Assembly (NCBI GenBank): GCA_001048675.1
Contig: CCKK01000003.1
Location: forward strand, 62,001-126,000
Direction of reading: 5' to 3'
Source: Vibrio diabolicus
Lineage (GTDB): Bacteria; Pseudomonadota; Gammaproteobacteria; Enterobacterales; Vibrionaceae
DNA length: 64,000 nucleotides
Part shown: in pieces, positions 18,736 through 27,818 of the stretch
Position numbering within the stretch: the first letter of the stretch is position 1
Layout of the letters: each line of letters opens with the position of its first letter
Notes under the pieces: generated by a model
Seen by the model: the letters and a program-made list of their open reading frames with translations, nothing else
What the model was told of the DNA's origin: nothing
Databases searched by the model: none
Position numbers and translations under genes: made by a program

Positions 18736-18768
18736 AAAAAGAGCCCCTCAATTGAGGGGCTCTTTTCA
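18736..18768. terminator. Bidirectional terminator between the MshQ-like gene and helicase gene
   Basis: A perfect palindromic stem gagcccctca / tgaggggctc (18741-18762) with A-run before and T-run after, between converging genes. Confidence 0.9.
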
Positions 18769-18785
18769 TCACAAACTGATGTAAT

Positions 18786-20078
18786 TTACTTTGCGCCACG
18801 ACGCGCTTTCAGGCGCTTCACCATAGCAAGACGACGCTCTGCCGACCCTTGGTCTGTTGCCGACTGGTTCGGATTATTACGACGACCTTGACGATTCTTG
18901 AATGCTGGTTTTGAGTGCAGCTTTTCAATGTAAGATTCACGCTGTTTTGGTTCATAGCCTGCAAGCTCAATACGGCGAATGCGTTGCTGGATTAGATTTT
19001 CAACCTGAACCACCGTGAGCTCTTCATCTCGGTTTACAAATGAAACAGCATGACCTTGTTTACCTGCACGACCCGTACGACCAATTCGGTGAACGTAATC
19101 TTCCGCTAGGAAAGGCATGTCATAGTTCACAACGTGAGGTAAGTCTTCAATATCTAGACCTCGAGCAGCGACATCGGTAGCCACCATGACACGTGCTTTG
19201 CCAGACTTGAACTCTTCTAGCGCACGACGACGAGCGCTTTGAGCACGGTCACCATGACAAACCACCGCTTTGATACCATCAAGTTTCAGCTCTTTTACCA
19301 CTTCGTTTGCGGTCTCTTTGTAGTTCACAAATACCAACACTTGTTTCCAGTTTTTGCGACCAATTAGCTCTGAAAGCAGTTCCGTTTTTCGCTCTTGATC
19401 AACTGGATATAGCACGTGAGCAACTGTTTGTGCCGTAGTATTTGCACGCTCTACTTCGATACGTTTTGGTTTACGCAGAATGTCTTTCGCTAACAGGTTT
19501 AGCTGGCTTGAAGTCGTTGCCGAAAACATCATGATTTGTGGGTCTGTATCCACATCCAGCATGATCTTACGAACTGCATGAATAAAGCCCATATCCAAGA
19601 TACGGTCTGCTTCATCAAACACCAAAAACTCTAAGTGTGCCACCGAGACATTACCTTGTTCGATGTGTTCTTCCAATCGACCAGGTGTAGCCACAAGGAT
19701 ATCAACACCATTTTCCAGTGCCGCAACCTGAGAAGACATTTTACGACCACCGAAAATCGCCGCCACCGACAGATTGGTGTACTTCGTGTAAGCTTTGATG
19801 TTGTCAGCAATTTGTTCAGCAAGCTCGCGAGTTGGAGCCAAGATAAGTGCACGAGCAGTCTTACGAGAAGCGCTACGGTTACTGTCTAACAACTGCTGAA
19901 TCATAGGCAGAGAAAACGCAGCCGTTTTACCAGTACCTGTTTGTGCTGTAGCGAAAATATCATGGCCTTTGCGAGCCATTGGAATCGCCTTCTGTTGAAT
20001 TGGCGTTAACTTTTCATAACCGCATTCTGCCAGTGCTTTAACCACTTCTGGCGCAAAACCTTGAGATGAAAATGACAT
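18786..20078 (-). CDS. DEAD-box RNA helicase, RhlE-type
   Basis: 430 residues. It has a Q motif (FAPEVVKALAECGYEKLTPIQ), Walker A AQTGTGKT (about 45-52), PTRELAEQI, FGGRKMSSQ, ATPGRL, DEAD, SAT, VATDVAARGLDIEDLP and HRIGRTGRAG. The short basic tail (about 370-430: NRQGRRNNPNQS and RLKARRGAK) is typical of RhlE-like enzymes and shorter than the DeaD tail. It should unwind RNA in ribosome assembly or mRNA decay. AAGGA precedes the ATG at a slightly long distance. It is the second of three DEAD-box genes in the window and differs from deaD across the whole C-terminal region. Confidence 0.93.
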   Translation of the reverse strand: MSFSSQGFAPEVVKALAECGYEKLTPIQQKAIPMARKGHDIFATAQTGTGKTAAFSLPMIQQLLDSNRSASRKTARALILAPTRELAEQIADNIKAYTKYTNLSVAAIFGGRKMSSQVAALENGVDILVATPGRLEEHIEQGNVSVAHLEFLVFDEADRILDMGFIHAVRKIMLDVDTDPQIMMFSATTSSQLNLLAKDILRKPKRIEVERANTTAQTVAHVLYPVDQERKTELLSELIGRKNWKQVLVFVNYKETANEVVKELKLDGIKAVVCHGDRAQSARRRALEEFKSGKARVMVATDVAARGLDIEDLPHVVNYDMPFLAEDYVHRIGRTGRAGKQGHAVSFVNRDEELTVVQVENLIQQRIRRIELAGYEPKQRESYIEKLHSKPAFKNRQGRRNNPNQSATDQGSAERRLAMVKRLKARRGAK

Positions 20079-20189
20079 TGAGCGTATTCCTTAAACAAAC
20101 CACTAAAAATAGCTTTAAAAATTTAGCCGTGCACTATACCCGAATTTGAGTGATTTATCTCACTTTTCTCATTGAAACGCTACAAAAGC

Positions 20190-20235
20190 AAAAACGGCGA
20201 ACGCAGACAGATTGCTGGCTCACCGTTTCCGTTTA
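20190..20235 (-). terminator. Probable terminator of the COG0523 GTPase gene
   Basis: On the minus strand an 8-bp stem aacggtga / tcgccgtt is followed by a T-run (read on plus as aaaaacggcga). Confidence 0.55.
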
Positions 20236-20248
20236 ACATTTGTTCGAT

Positions 20249-21235
20249 TTAACGCTTGATGCCAGACAACTGAAGGAGAATTTGCTCAAGTTCATCCCAT
20301 GGCAACAGCTGAGAATCTATCACTTCTAATCGTGATTCAAACCCTTCTAAGCTGATTTCATTCACCGACACGACTCGGTTGGCAACATTAAACGCGTAGC
20401 ACCCCTGATCCGTGTTGACCACCGCTTTAACGCGTTCCGCCGTTAAGTCCGAAAGCATTGAGAAAAGTTTATCAAAATCAAACGTGTACTCTGCCCCAAA
20501 CAACCACCCGCAGCTAAAATACCCTTGCCCTTTGTTCTCTTTGCGCACAAAGGCTTCACCTGGCGGCAACTGGAATTGAGGCTCTTGGTGAGCATGGTCA
20601 TGATGATGTGACTCGATATGGGAAGAAGCGCTGCCGTAAACCCGTTCGATATCCAAGACTTCTATCGGTAACTCACCGTCATGAATAAGCTTACTGAATA
20701 CTTTTGAGGGAGATTGGTCCGTCACCCAGTCATTAAACACATCAATGTCGTGACTGGTACAAAGGTCAACCTTACTGCCTATAACCACATCTGCGCTGTC
20801 TAACTGGTCCACGAAATTTTGGTTAGAAAGATATTTTTCATCACTTAAGTTACGCGGATCAACCAGAGCGATCGTCGCTTTTAGATCAACGTAAGGTTCA
20901 TACTGTTCAGAGGTAAGCGTCGCGATAACCTGTTTTGGATGACCAAGGCCTGTCGGCTCAATCAATAAACGGTCTGGTTTTTGGCGCAGTAACGCGGTAA
21001 TACCGACCGACATCGGCACGCCCGCCGTGCAACACATACAGCCACCCGGCACTTCTTTAATCAGCGCACCTTGGTCGGTCATCAATGCACCGTCGATGCC
21101 AATCTCACCAAATTCATTGACCAAAACCGCCCAGTTTTCGTTTTCCGGTTTGTTCTTCAGTAGATTTAAAATCGTGGTCGTTTTACCGACACCCAAAAAT
21201 CCGGTCAGTATGTTGGTTGGTACTCGATTTGACAT
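20249..21235 (-). CDS. CobW/COG0523 GTPase, putative zinc metallochaperone
   Basis: About 328 residues. G1 P-loop TGFLGVGKTTT near the start, the diagnostic GGCMCC metal motif (CxCC) near 67-72, IEPTGLGHP and the SKVDL G4 element are present. A His-rich insert follows (SHIESHHHDHAHQ), then the CobW C-terminal domain. Such G3E-family GTPases deliver Zn or another metal to client enzymes; YjiA and ZigA are characterised relatives. The start is ATG 21235, with CGGAGAT ahead; an upstream GTG at 21250 has no ribosome site. No Zur box is recognised upstream. Client unknown. Confidence 0.88.
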   Translation of the reverse strand: MSNRVPTNILTGFLGVGKTTTILNLLKNKPENENWAVLVNEFGEIGIDGALMTDQGALIKEVPGGCMCCTAGVPMSVGITALLRQKPDRLLIEPTGLGHPKQVIATLTSEQYEPYVDLKATIALVDPRNLSDEKYLSNQNFVDQLDSADVVIGSKVDLCTSHDIDVFNDWVTDQSPSKVFSKLIHDGELPIEVLDIERVYGSASSHIESHHHDHAHQEPQFQLPPGEAFVRKENKGQGYFSCGWLFGAEYTFDFDKLFSMLSDLTAERVKAVVNTDQGCYAFNVANRVVSVNEISLEGFESRLEVIDSQLLPWDELEQILLQLSGIKR

Positions 21236-21326
21236 GCTTATCTCCGACACGTTAGTGCATTAATGCTCCAGCAAAGTATACGGAGAATGTGACTCGCTTC
21301 AACGCTTTTTATCGCGCTCATCAAGC

Positions 21327-21563
21327 TCATTGCGTGATGCTTGGGTACACATTTTTTGTAGAATGATCAGAGTGACTTATCAACTCTGAACGCTTCATAT
21401 CAGAAAGATACATACTGGTGTAAATGACGCAGGTAAAAAACGCGATAATAGCGACTACGATGGGAAGAACTCCGAGTGTGTTTTCGAATTTAAGCGCAGC
21501 GATAGCCAATGCGAAAACAACGACAGAGATAAGTGCGATAGACTTACTTTTGTTGCTTTTCAT
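21327..21563 (-). CDS. Small two-segment membrane protein of unknown function
   Basis: 78 residues. A basic start (MKSNKSKS) precedes a first hydrophobic segment (IALISVVVFALAIAALKF), a short loop, a second segment (LGVLPIVVAIIAFFTCVIYTSMYL) and a polar His/Ser-rich tail. I recognise no family. ATG 21563 has AGGCGAG 6 bases ahead. The open frame continues upstream through a perfect hairpin, but that extension lacks a start signal. The hairpin lies within its presumed mRNA leader. Confidence 0.7.
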   Translation of the reverse strand: MKSNKSKSIALISVVVFALAIAALKFENTLGVLPIVVAIIAFFTCVIYTSMYLSDMKRSELISHSDHSTKNVYPSITQ

Positions 21564-21588
21564 GATAACTCGCCTTTCGTAAGGGTAG

Positions 21589-21613
21589 CCCCTAATACCT
21601 CCTGTATTAGGGG
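21589..21613 (-). promoter_or_regulatory. Perfect hairpin in the leader of the small membrane protein gene
   Basis: A 10-bp perfect inverted repeat, cccctaatac / gtattagggg, has a 5-base loop. On the minus strand the loop reads AGGAG, followed by G, so a Shine-Dalgarno-like AGGAGG is presented at the loop without a start codon near it. It lies 26 bases upstream of the small gene's ATG. No T-run follows, so it is not a normal terminator; it could control translation or mRNA stability. Confidence 0.5.
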
Positions 21614-21760
21614 AGTGCCAGTTTGAACAACATCCAACCTGACTATTCAATGCTACTCCTTTCGCTACTTGTGAAATTTGACAAAGCTAACATTTATTAC
21701 AACATCAAACGATGAACTTATTACTAGCTTTCAGACACTTAGTGGACTGTAAAACACTTA

Positions 21761-22400
21761 CTAGCAAATCGACCCGCCGCTGACCAATATGTCGTTTTCA
21801 TTGGCAATACAAACTTGAGCCACCAGCCTTAGCCCTTCGACTATCATCTCCAGAGACATGGAAGGCTGACTGCCATTTACTGCTTGTTCTGGCAATAATG
21901 GGATATGAACAAACCCATGACGAATAGGTTTGTCTTTTAGATAATGTTGGATGCCAATAAAAAAGGTGGTTACATACAAATGTTCCGGCACTGTTAGAAA
22001 TCTGGCTAGGTATCCCCTGCTTTTGCAGCGTTTGAACAATACGCTTTATCGGCAGTGTCGAGAAGTAAGCATCTGGGCCGTCAGCCACTACGGGTTCATC
22101 AATCGGCTGATGACCAGCGTTATCTGGAATACGAAAATCATCCACATTAATTGCGACACGCTCTGGGGTGATCGCGCCACGTCCGGCCGCTTGTCCAACG
22201 GTAATCACACAATCTGGCTGGTGCGCTTCTATTGCATCAATAACGGTATTCACTGACTCATGCCGAATCACAGGAACTGGGCAAGTAACGATCATGGCAT
22301 CTTCTATTGCCGCCCCCTCTAATCGCTTGACCGCTTCTAAGGCGGGGTTAATGGCGTCACCACCAAAAGGTTCAAAACCGGTAATCAGGACTTTCTTCAT
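21761..22400 (-). pseudogene. pcp: Pyrrolidone-carboxylate peptidase, frameshifted
   Basis: Pcp removes N-terminal pyroglutamate from peptides. ATG 22400 (AAAGGCTGTT before it) begins [15 protein letters not shown], and the catalytic Glu lies in [14 protein letters not shown]. The Cys motif [12 protein letters not shown] is intact. Right after this the frame breaks at a T6 run (minus strand; A-run 21959-21964 on plus). The rest continues in another frame as [20 protein letters not shown], with the catalytic His, to [12 protein letters not shown]. The total of 640 bases is 1 more than a multiple of 3, consistent with one inserted base. As written, the product lacks its catalytic His. A sequencing error is possible. 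Confidence 0.85.
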
Positions 22401-22688
22401 AACAGCCTTTAGGAAAAGAGTTTCACAAATTATTGCATTCCCCTTCACCCCATCCAATAGCAAAAGTATTGTTGACATAAACCAGACAACATTATGTGAC
22501 TCATGTCTAACCAGCGAGGGGGTTCACCTTTATTGAATCTAGACAAGTTCCGGACTATCGAGACTAACCATTGATGATTAGTGGCAGGACGAGGCTCTCT
22601 CATTACATGACTCACGCAGAAACTTGGTTTCCACGTTTAACTTAGGTAGAGTACGCGACCGCAATGTAATTCGAAGAGATTGAATACA

Positions 22689-22937
22689 ATGAATATTGAT
22701 AACCATGTAATCGAAACGATTGAAGAGTTAGAGGCATTTCTGCATTTAGTAGAAAGCGGCGCTCTGGGTCTTGAAGGTGTCACTGGCGTTGCGCTAGCCA
22801 CCTCTAATACCGATGGCCGTCCATTTGTTGCCGTATTAGGAGAAAAGCACCAATTGCTCCTTGGCCGCTGGGTTTCGCAGCACGTATATGACAATGGTAA
22901 AGACATTGTTCGTAACGGCCCAACCAGAAAACACTAA
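22689..22937 (+). CDS. Small conserved-looking hypothetical protein
   Basis: 82 residues, soluble, with no signal peptide. An acidic N-terminal helix (ETIEELEAFLHLVESGALGL) is followed by VTGVALATSNTDGRPFVAVL. I recognise no family. The start is ATG 22689; the preceding in-frame TTG at 22680 is less likely. AAGAG lies about 9 bases ahead. Its order and even composition look coding, but there is no independent support. Confidence 0.6.
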   Translation: MNIDNHVIETIEELEAFLHLVESGALGLEGVTGVALATSNTDGRPFVAVLGEKHQLLLGRWVSQHVYDNGKDIVRNGPTRKH

Positions 22938-22972
22938 GAACTCAGCACCATCTATAACACCATACCGTCTTA

Positions 22973-23012
22973 TACACCAAGCGTATGCTTTGAAAGCAAT
23001 GCGCTTGGTGTA
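22973..23012. repeat. Intergenic hairpin (TACACCAAGCG / CGCTTGGTGTA)
   Basis: An 11-bp perfect inverted repeat encloses a smaller tgctt/aagca hairpin. It lies between the 82-residue gene and the cold-shock gene. The plus strand shows no T-run, so it is not a standard terminator. It resembles short intergenic palindromes common in Vibrio. Confidence 0.45.
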
Positions 23013-23059
23013 CTTAAAAAATAAAAAAAGAAAAGGCTAGCCTTTATTAATTTTGTCGG

Positions 23060-23244
23060 TATACTGCACATCAGCTCTTACGGAAAGAGCTATTAATGTA
23101 ATTAAAGATCAAAGTTTCTCTCAGTTCCACATCGAATTCCTCGTTTACGTTCCTGCGACAAAATAGTTATCTCTAAAATCATATAGTAGCACTTGATATT
23201 AGCTAAAAATTCAATATTTAAAACAATCAAATATAGAGGTATCT
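23060..23244 (+). promoter_or_regulatory. Promoter and long leader of the cold-shock gene
   Basis: A -10 like TATACT (23060-23065) in an extended context gives an expected start near 23071. The transcript would open with a hairpin, agctctt / aagagct (23073-23091), and have a leader of about 173 bases before the csp ATG. A long, structured leader of similar length is known for E. coli cspA, where it acts as a thermosensor. The -35 box is weak and I could not identify a cold-box sequence with confidence. Confidence 0.5.
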
Positions 23245-23457
23245 ATGTCTAATAAATTAACTGGTTCAGTAAAATGGTTCAACGAAACTAAAGGTTTTGG
23301 TTTTATTTCTCAAGACAATGGCGGTGATGACGTATTCGTTCACTTCCGTTCTATTGTTTCTGAAGGCTTCAAAACTCTTACTGAAGGCCAAAAAGTATCG
23401 TTCGTTGTTGAACAAGGTAACAAAGGTTTACAAGCTGCTGAAGTAACTGCACTGTAA
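23245..23457 (+). CDS. CspA-family cold-shock protein
   Basis: 70 residues, the standard length of the family. RNP1 KGFGFIS and RNP2 VFVHF form the nucleic-acid-binding face, with VKWFNETKG before them and a C-terminal LQAAEVTAL. It should act as an RNA chaperone and transcription antiterminator in the cytoplasm, likely cold-inducible given its long leader. GAGG lies 6 bases before the ATG. It is followed 294 bases later by an RNase R-like gene, which may share its regulation. The exact Vibrio paralogue cannot be assigned from sequence alone. Confidence 0.96.
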   Translation: MSNKLTGSVKWFNETKGFGFISQDNGGDDVFVHFRSIVSEGFKTLTEGQKVSFVVEQGNKGLQAAEVTAL

Positions 23458-23751
23458 TTCTTTGTGTGGCATCAACGTTGTTGGTGCCACCATCCCCTTC
23501 CACTTATCGCCGCCCTTACTATTCTCTATCTAAGTTTATATACCCAAATCACTTACCTCTCCCACACCGTCATTAATCACTTTCAATAAAGTCACTTTGG
23601 TATACATCTTTAGGTAATCACACTACCTATCTTGCAATTCCAGTTTGGAATTAAATTAATCTGATTCATATCTGAATCACTTCGCCTCATGCTTTGCTCA
23701 TATAAATAAAGTTTATAAAATAAAAGCGATTGGCGAATATAAGAGAAAAAA

Positions 23752-25998
23752 ATGAAATTAAATATATCCGCACAATCAATAAATTCTAATAATTACGAGC
23801 ACATTATCCCTAGCCGAGACGTTATCCTTAGCCTATTCGATAAAGTTAAAAATCACTTAAGTCACGAGCAAATTTCTCGCTCTACTGGCTTAGATGAGAA
23901 ACCACAAAAAGACGCTTTAAAAAAACGTTTACGCGCTATGGAGCGCGATGGTCAGTTGATTTTCACGCATCGCCGTGGTTATAAAAAAGTCGATCAAACC
24001 GCGTTGGTTTCTGGAAAGGTCAGCATTCACGCAGACGGCTTTGGTTTTGTCACTTACGACAGTAATGAAAAAGACCTTTTCTTACCTAAACACCAACTTA
24101 CTCATGTGTTTGATGGCGATATCGTACTGGTTCTGAAAGGCAATGCTCAGCATCAAGGACGCTCAAATCATCGTTTCATCAAAATAGTGGAACGAAAAAC
24201 AACCCACATCGTGGGCTTGTTAAAGAGAAAAGGTTCGAACTTCTATCTAGTGCCAGAAAGCGCGAAACTGACTCAAACCATTCATGTCACACCAAATGAT
24301 CTTATCACCAAAAGTGCCGGTAAACTCGTTCATTGTAAAGTCACTGCCTATCCAGATCACAGACAATCAACAACGGTTGAAGTGGCTGAAGTATTAGGGC
24401 GTCCGGGAGAAGCAGGGATTGAAGTTAAATTGGCGTTACGTCGACATGGCATCAATGACCATTGGGATGATGAAGTTCTTCACGCTGCTTCCGCATTTGG
24501 CAATCACGTAGAAGAAAAAGACAAAACGTCACGAGTGGATTATCGAGATTTACCGTTCGTCACTATCGATGGGGACGACGCGAAAGACTTTGATGATGCC
24601 GTTTACGCATACCAAATGGACAATGGGCATTGGAAGTTATTCGTTGCGATTGCAGACGTATCTCACTACGTTCAGCCAAACGACCATTTAGATCTTGAGG
24701 CGCAATCTCGTGCAACGTCCGTTTACTTCCCCGGATACGTTGTACCAATGCTACCAGAAACATTATCTAACGGTTTGTGCTCGCTTAACCCGAATGAAGA
24801 CCGATTGGTTATGGTATGTGAGATGACCTTTGACGACGAAGGTAACATGCTAGATTCAGAGTTTTCTGAAGGGATCATTCACTCGCATGCTCGTTTAACT
24901 TATAACGAAGCTTACCGCATTGTTTCCCAATCAACGGAAGCAAAAAAATACCAAGGTAAGACCCCAAAACAAAACATTAAACAGCATCTGGTGAATCTCC
25001 ATCGCTTGTATTTGAACCTATCTGGTCAACGTCAAGTCCGTGGTGCCATTGATTTTGACACGCAAGAGCTTTCATTCACGTTAAACAATAAAAAGAAAAT
25101 CGCGTCCATCGTTCCGGTAGTTCGAAATGATGCCCACCGAATGATCGAAGAATTCATGCTGTGTGCCAACGTTGCCACTGCTCAATTTTTGCAGCAACAA
25201 AAAATACCGAGCTTATACCGCGTGCACTCTGGTCCTCAGATGAAAAAACTGTCTTCATTAAGAATGATGCTTGCAGACAAAGGGCTAACGCTTGCGGGTG
25301 GTGATAAACCAACTTCTCATGACTACAACGCATTACTGGAACAAGTACGAGATTTAGATGAGTGTGATGTGATTCGTACCCTACTGCTACGTTCTCAGAG
25401 TCAAGCCGAGTATTCGCCGAAGAATATGGGTCACTTCGGTTTAGCCTATGACGCATACGCACACTTTACTTCGCCAATTCGTCGTTACCCAGATTTACTC
25501 GTTCACCGCGCCATTCGCGCTAAACTTCGAGAGCAAAAAACAGGCAAGCTACGCAGTCTGCTCATGAAACTAAAACCTATTCGTCAATTGACAGGTGCTG
25601 CGAACAACTACCCTTACGATACAAAAGTGATCGAGCAACTGAGTGTGCACTGTTCGCATCAATCTCGTCAGGCAGATGAAGTGAGCCGAGAGGTTGAGTC
25701 AGCACTGAAATGTCATTACATGAAGCCATTTATTGGGCAACACTTCACGGGGACAGTGTCTGGGGTCACACACTTCGGGGTATTTGTTGAGTTAGAGGAA
25801 AACCGAATCGAAGGTCTCATTCCTTTATCAAGTTTCCAAAATGGTGAGTTCGAATTTGATGCAGTCAAACAAAAAATTTCCAGCCAGAGCACCACGTTTA
25901 CTTTAGGGACTAAAGTGCACGTGTTAGTTAAAGACGTCGATTCGAAACAAAGAAAGATCATGTTCAATTTAAAAGATGCAGAACACACGGTAGGTTAG
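23752..25998 (+). CDS. RNase R-like exoribonuclease
   Basis: 748 residues. An N-terminal winged helix (HEQISRSTGLDEKPQKDALK) precedes two cold-shock domains (GKVSIHADGFGFVTYD near 85). The RNB catalytic domain shows FVTIDGDDAKDFDDAVYA with the metal-binding aspartates, YFPGYVVPMLPETLSNGLCS, and FTSPIRRYPDLLVHRAI. A C-terminal S1 domain is present (TGTVSGVTHFGVFVELEEN). The HTH-CSD-RNB-S1 order is that of RNase R rather than RNase II, but it lacks the long basic tail and is shorter than E. coli Rnr (813). It is probably a second RNase R paralogue degrading structured RNA. Weak AAGAGA ribosome site; no obvious link to csp other than proximity. Confidence 0.92.
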   Translation: MKLNISAQSINSNNYEHIIPSRDVILSLFDKVKNHLSHEQISRSTGLDEKPQKDALKKRLRAMERDGQLIFTHRRGYKKVDQTALVSGKVSIHADGFGFVTYDSNEKDLFLPKHQLTHVFDGDIVLVLKGNAQHQGRSNHRFIKIVERKTTHIVGLLKRKGSNFYLVPESAKLTQTIHVTPNDLITKSAGKLVHCKVTAYPDHRQSTTVEVAEVLGRPGEAGIEVKLALRRHGINDHWDDEVLHAASAFGNHVEEKDKTSRVDYRDLPFVTIDGDDAKDFDDAVYAYQMDNGHWKLFVAIADVSHYVQPNDHLDLEAQSRATSVYFPGYVVPMLPETLSNGLCSLNPNEDRLVMVCEMTFDDEGNMLDSEFSEGIIHSHARLTYNEAYRIVSQSTEAKKYQGKTPKQNIKQHLVNLHRLYLNLSGQRQVRGAIDFDTQELSFTLNNKKKIASIVPVVRNDAHRMIEEFMLCANVATAQFLQQQKIPSLYRVHSGPQMKKLSSLRMMLADKGLTLAGGDKPTSHDYNALLEQVRDLDECDVIRTLLLRSQSQAEYSPKNMGHFGLAYDAYAHFTSPIRRYPDLLVHRAIRAKLREQKTGKLRSLLMKLKPIRQLTGAANNYPYDTKVIEQLSVHCSHQSRQADEVSREVESALKCHYMKPFIGQHFTGTVSGVTHFGVFVELEENRIEGLIPLSSFQNGEFEFDAVKQKISSQSTTFTLGTKVHVLVKDVDSKQRKIMFNLKDAEHTVG

Positions 25999-26112
25999 TC
26001 TGTTGTAGTCTATTTTCTAACCCATTGTTCAAAAATAAAAAATAAGCTTTAGATACCGCGATTAACTTGTGACATTTCGCTGACATCAGCTCATTCTAAA
26101 ACCCTAATATCT

Positions 26113-26228
26113 GGCAAAGGAAACGAATCTAACTTTTGTTTCCAGACACCATCGCAGAGTGTATTTCCAACACTCTGTTTGCCTCGAGAGGTTCTTATGA
26201 CAGCCTAGGATCTCTCGGGGCTTTTTTG
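26113..26228 (+). ncRNA. Candidate small RNA or attenuated leader upstream of trpB
   Basis: Three hairpins follow one another: ggaaac/gtttcc, cagagtgt/acactctg with a 7-base loop, and a 10-bp stem gcctcgagag/ctctcggggc ending in six T (26221-26227), a strong terminator. A possible promoter (CTGACA 26080-26085 and TAATAT 26105-26110, spacer 19) would start the RNA near 26115, giving about 112 bases. The loop of the terminator hairpin holds ATG-ACA-GCC-TAG behind GAGAGG, a possible three-codon frame. It may instead be the 3' end of the RNase R-like mRNA. Confidence 0.4.
26183..26227 (+). terminator. Rho-independent terminator between the RNase R-like gene and trpB
   Basis: A 10-bp stem gcctcgagag / ctctcggggc (one G-U) with a 22-base loop is followed by CTTTTTTG. 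Confidence 0.85.
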
Positions 26229-26290
26229 CGCCTCTTAAACCCCACCTTATGTTGTACCCAACCCGTTACCAACCACACAAATTGTACTTT

Positions 26291-26311
26291 TTAACTAGTT
26301 CACTAGATCGC
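26291..26311 (+). promoter_or_regulatory. TrpR operator-like site upstream of trpB
   Basis: AACTAGTTCACTAGATCGC (26293-26311) matches the E. coli trp operator stretch AACTAGTTAACTAGTACGC at 16 of 19 positions by direct comparison from memory. It lies about 90 bases upstream of the start codon. A second right half-site, GTTAACTAGGA, is at 26381-26391 next to the ribosome site. Vibrios carry TrpR, so tryptophan repression of this orphan trpB is plausible. Confidence 0.6.
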
Positions 26312-26399
26312 GAATTCTGATTTAAGCAACTGATCACACAACCACTTCTAAATTTTGGGTATAAAAGTATCAATACTTTCGTTAACTAGGATGTAAATA

Positions 26400-27623
26400 A
26401 TGAAAAACTCGTTTGATCTCACCATGCCCAATGAAGAAGGATACTTTGGTGAATACGGTGGTAGCTTCGTGCCGCCGGAGCTTGAACAAATCATGCGTGA
26501 CATCAACGCAGCTTATGAGGAATGCAGCAAAGATCCTGAATTTAAAGCGGAGCTTGCTCGTTTGTATAAGCACTTTGTTGGACGACCTAGCCCAATCTTC
26601 CATGCGGAAAACTTGTCTAAGAAATACGGAGCAGACATCTACCTAAAGCGCGAAGACTTAAACCATACAGGCGCACATAAAATTAACCACTGCTTAGGAG
26701 AAGCCATTCTCGCTAAAAAGATGGGTAAGAAGAAACTGATTGCTGAAACTGGCGCAGGACAACATGGTGTCGCGCTTGCGACAGCCGCCGCACTGGTCGG
26801 CTTAAAGTGCGATATTTACATGGGTGAAGTTGATATTGCCAAAGAGCACCCGAATGTCGTCCGTATGAGAATCCTTGGTGCCAATGTCATCCCTGCCACT
26901 CACGGGCGTAAGACTCTCAAAGAAGCGGTTGATTCTGCCTTCGAAGCCTACCTAAAAGATCCTGACACACAACTTTATGCGATAGGCTCTGTCGTTGGCC
27001 CTCACCCATTCCCTAAAATGGTACGAGATTTCCAATCAATTATCGGTAACGAAGCACGTGTTCAATTCAAAGAAATGACAGGTAAGCTACCCAATAATCT
27101 CGTTGCATGTGTTGGGGGTGGATCTAATGCGATGGGGCTATTTACTGCTTTCTTAGACGATGAACAAGTCGCCATTCACGGCGTCGAGCCCGCGGGCCGC
27201 TCTTTGCAAAAGGTTGGCGAGCACGCTGCAACACTCACACTCGGTGAGCCAGGTATTATGCACGGATTTAAGTCTTACATGCTTAAAGATGAGCAAGGCG
27301 AACCACAGGAAGTCTATTCTGTAGCAAGTGGCTTAGATTACCCATCGGTTGGGCCTCAGCATAGTTACTTAAAAGACATTGGCCGTGTCAATTACGGCTC
27401 AATCACTGATGACGAAGCAATTGATGCATTCTTTGAACTGTCTCGCGAAGAGGGGATTATTCCAGCGATTGAATCCTCACACGCTGTCGCTTACGCGATT
27501 AAACTCGCGAAGCAAGGAGAAACTGGCTCAATTCTGATCAACTTATCCGGTCGCGGTGACAAAGACATTGATTTTGTCGTTGAACACTACGGCGCAAAAT
27601 ACGGCATTGAATCAATCATTTAG
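26400..27623 (+). CDS. trpB: Tryptophan synthase beta chain (stand-alone copy)
   Basis: 407 residues. PLP enzyme joining indole and serine to give tryptophan. HTGAHKIN carries the PLP Schiff-base lysine (about 95), ETGAGQHG the catalytic site, and GGGSNAMG the phosphate-binding loop. EPAGR and the C-terminal [10 protein letters not shown] complete it. Residues 1-25 ([18 protein letters not shown]) are typical of TrpB of this clade. There is no trpA or other trp gene beside it, so it is an extra or salvage copy, free to work on indole. AGGA precedes the ATG by 9 bases. A trp-operator-like element lies upstream and a strong terminator follows. Confidence 0.95.
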   Translation: MKNSFDLTMPNEEGYFGEYGGSFVPPELEQIMRDINAAYEECSKDPEFKAELARLYKHFVGRPSPIFHAENLSKKYGADIYLKREDLNHTGAHKINHCLGEAILAKKMGKKKLIAETGAGQHGVALATAAALVGLKCDIYMGEVDIAKEHPNVVRMRILGANVIPATHGRKTLKEAVDSAFEAYLKDPDTQLYAIGSVVGPHPFPKMVRDFQSIIGNEARVQFKEMTGKLPNNLVACVGGGSNAMGLFTAFLDDEQVAIHGVEPAGRSLQKVGEHAATLTLGEPGIMHGFKSYMLKDEQGEPQEVYSVASGLDYPSVGPQHSYLKDIGRVNYGSITDDEAIDAFFELSREEGIIPAIESSHAVAYAIKLAKQGETGSILINLSGRGDKDIDFVVEHYGAKYGIESII

Positions 27624-27652
27624 TCCCTGCTTGGTAGGCTAAATGTCTATAC

Positions 27653-27684
27653 AAAAAGCTACCTATTACTAGGTAGCTTTTTGT
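27653..27684 (+). terminator. Terminator of trpB
   Basis: A 12-bp stem aaaaagctacct / aggtagcttttt with a 6-base loop and a T-run. Confidence 0.88.
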
Positions 27685-27818
27685 TTGCGCCTTACTTTCC
27701 CTACATGCGCTTTGAAGGCTTAACTACACAGTCCAAACCTTTTACTTTTGAGAAATAGGCATAGCTGAGAAAGCCCTCTTACTTACCACTCCAACTAGTC
27801 CTTTAGAACATAATTCGA

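Noticed and set aside
26130..26230. A classical trp attenuator with a Trp-codon leader peptide
   Set aside because: No leader peptide with tandem Trp codons can be read upstream of the terminator.
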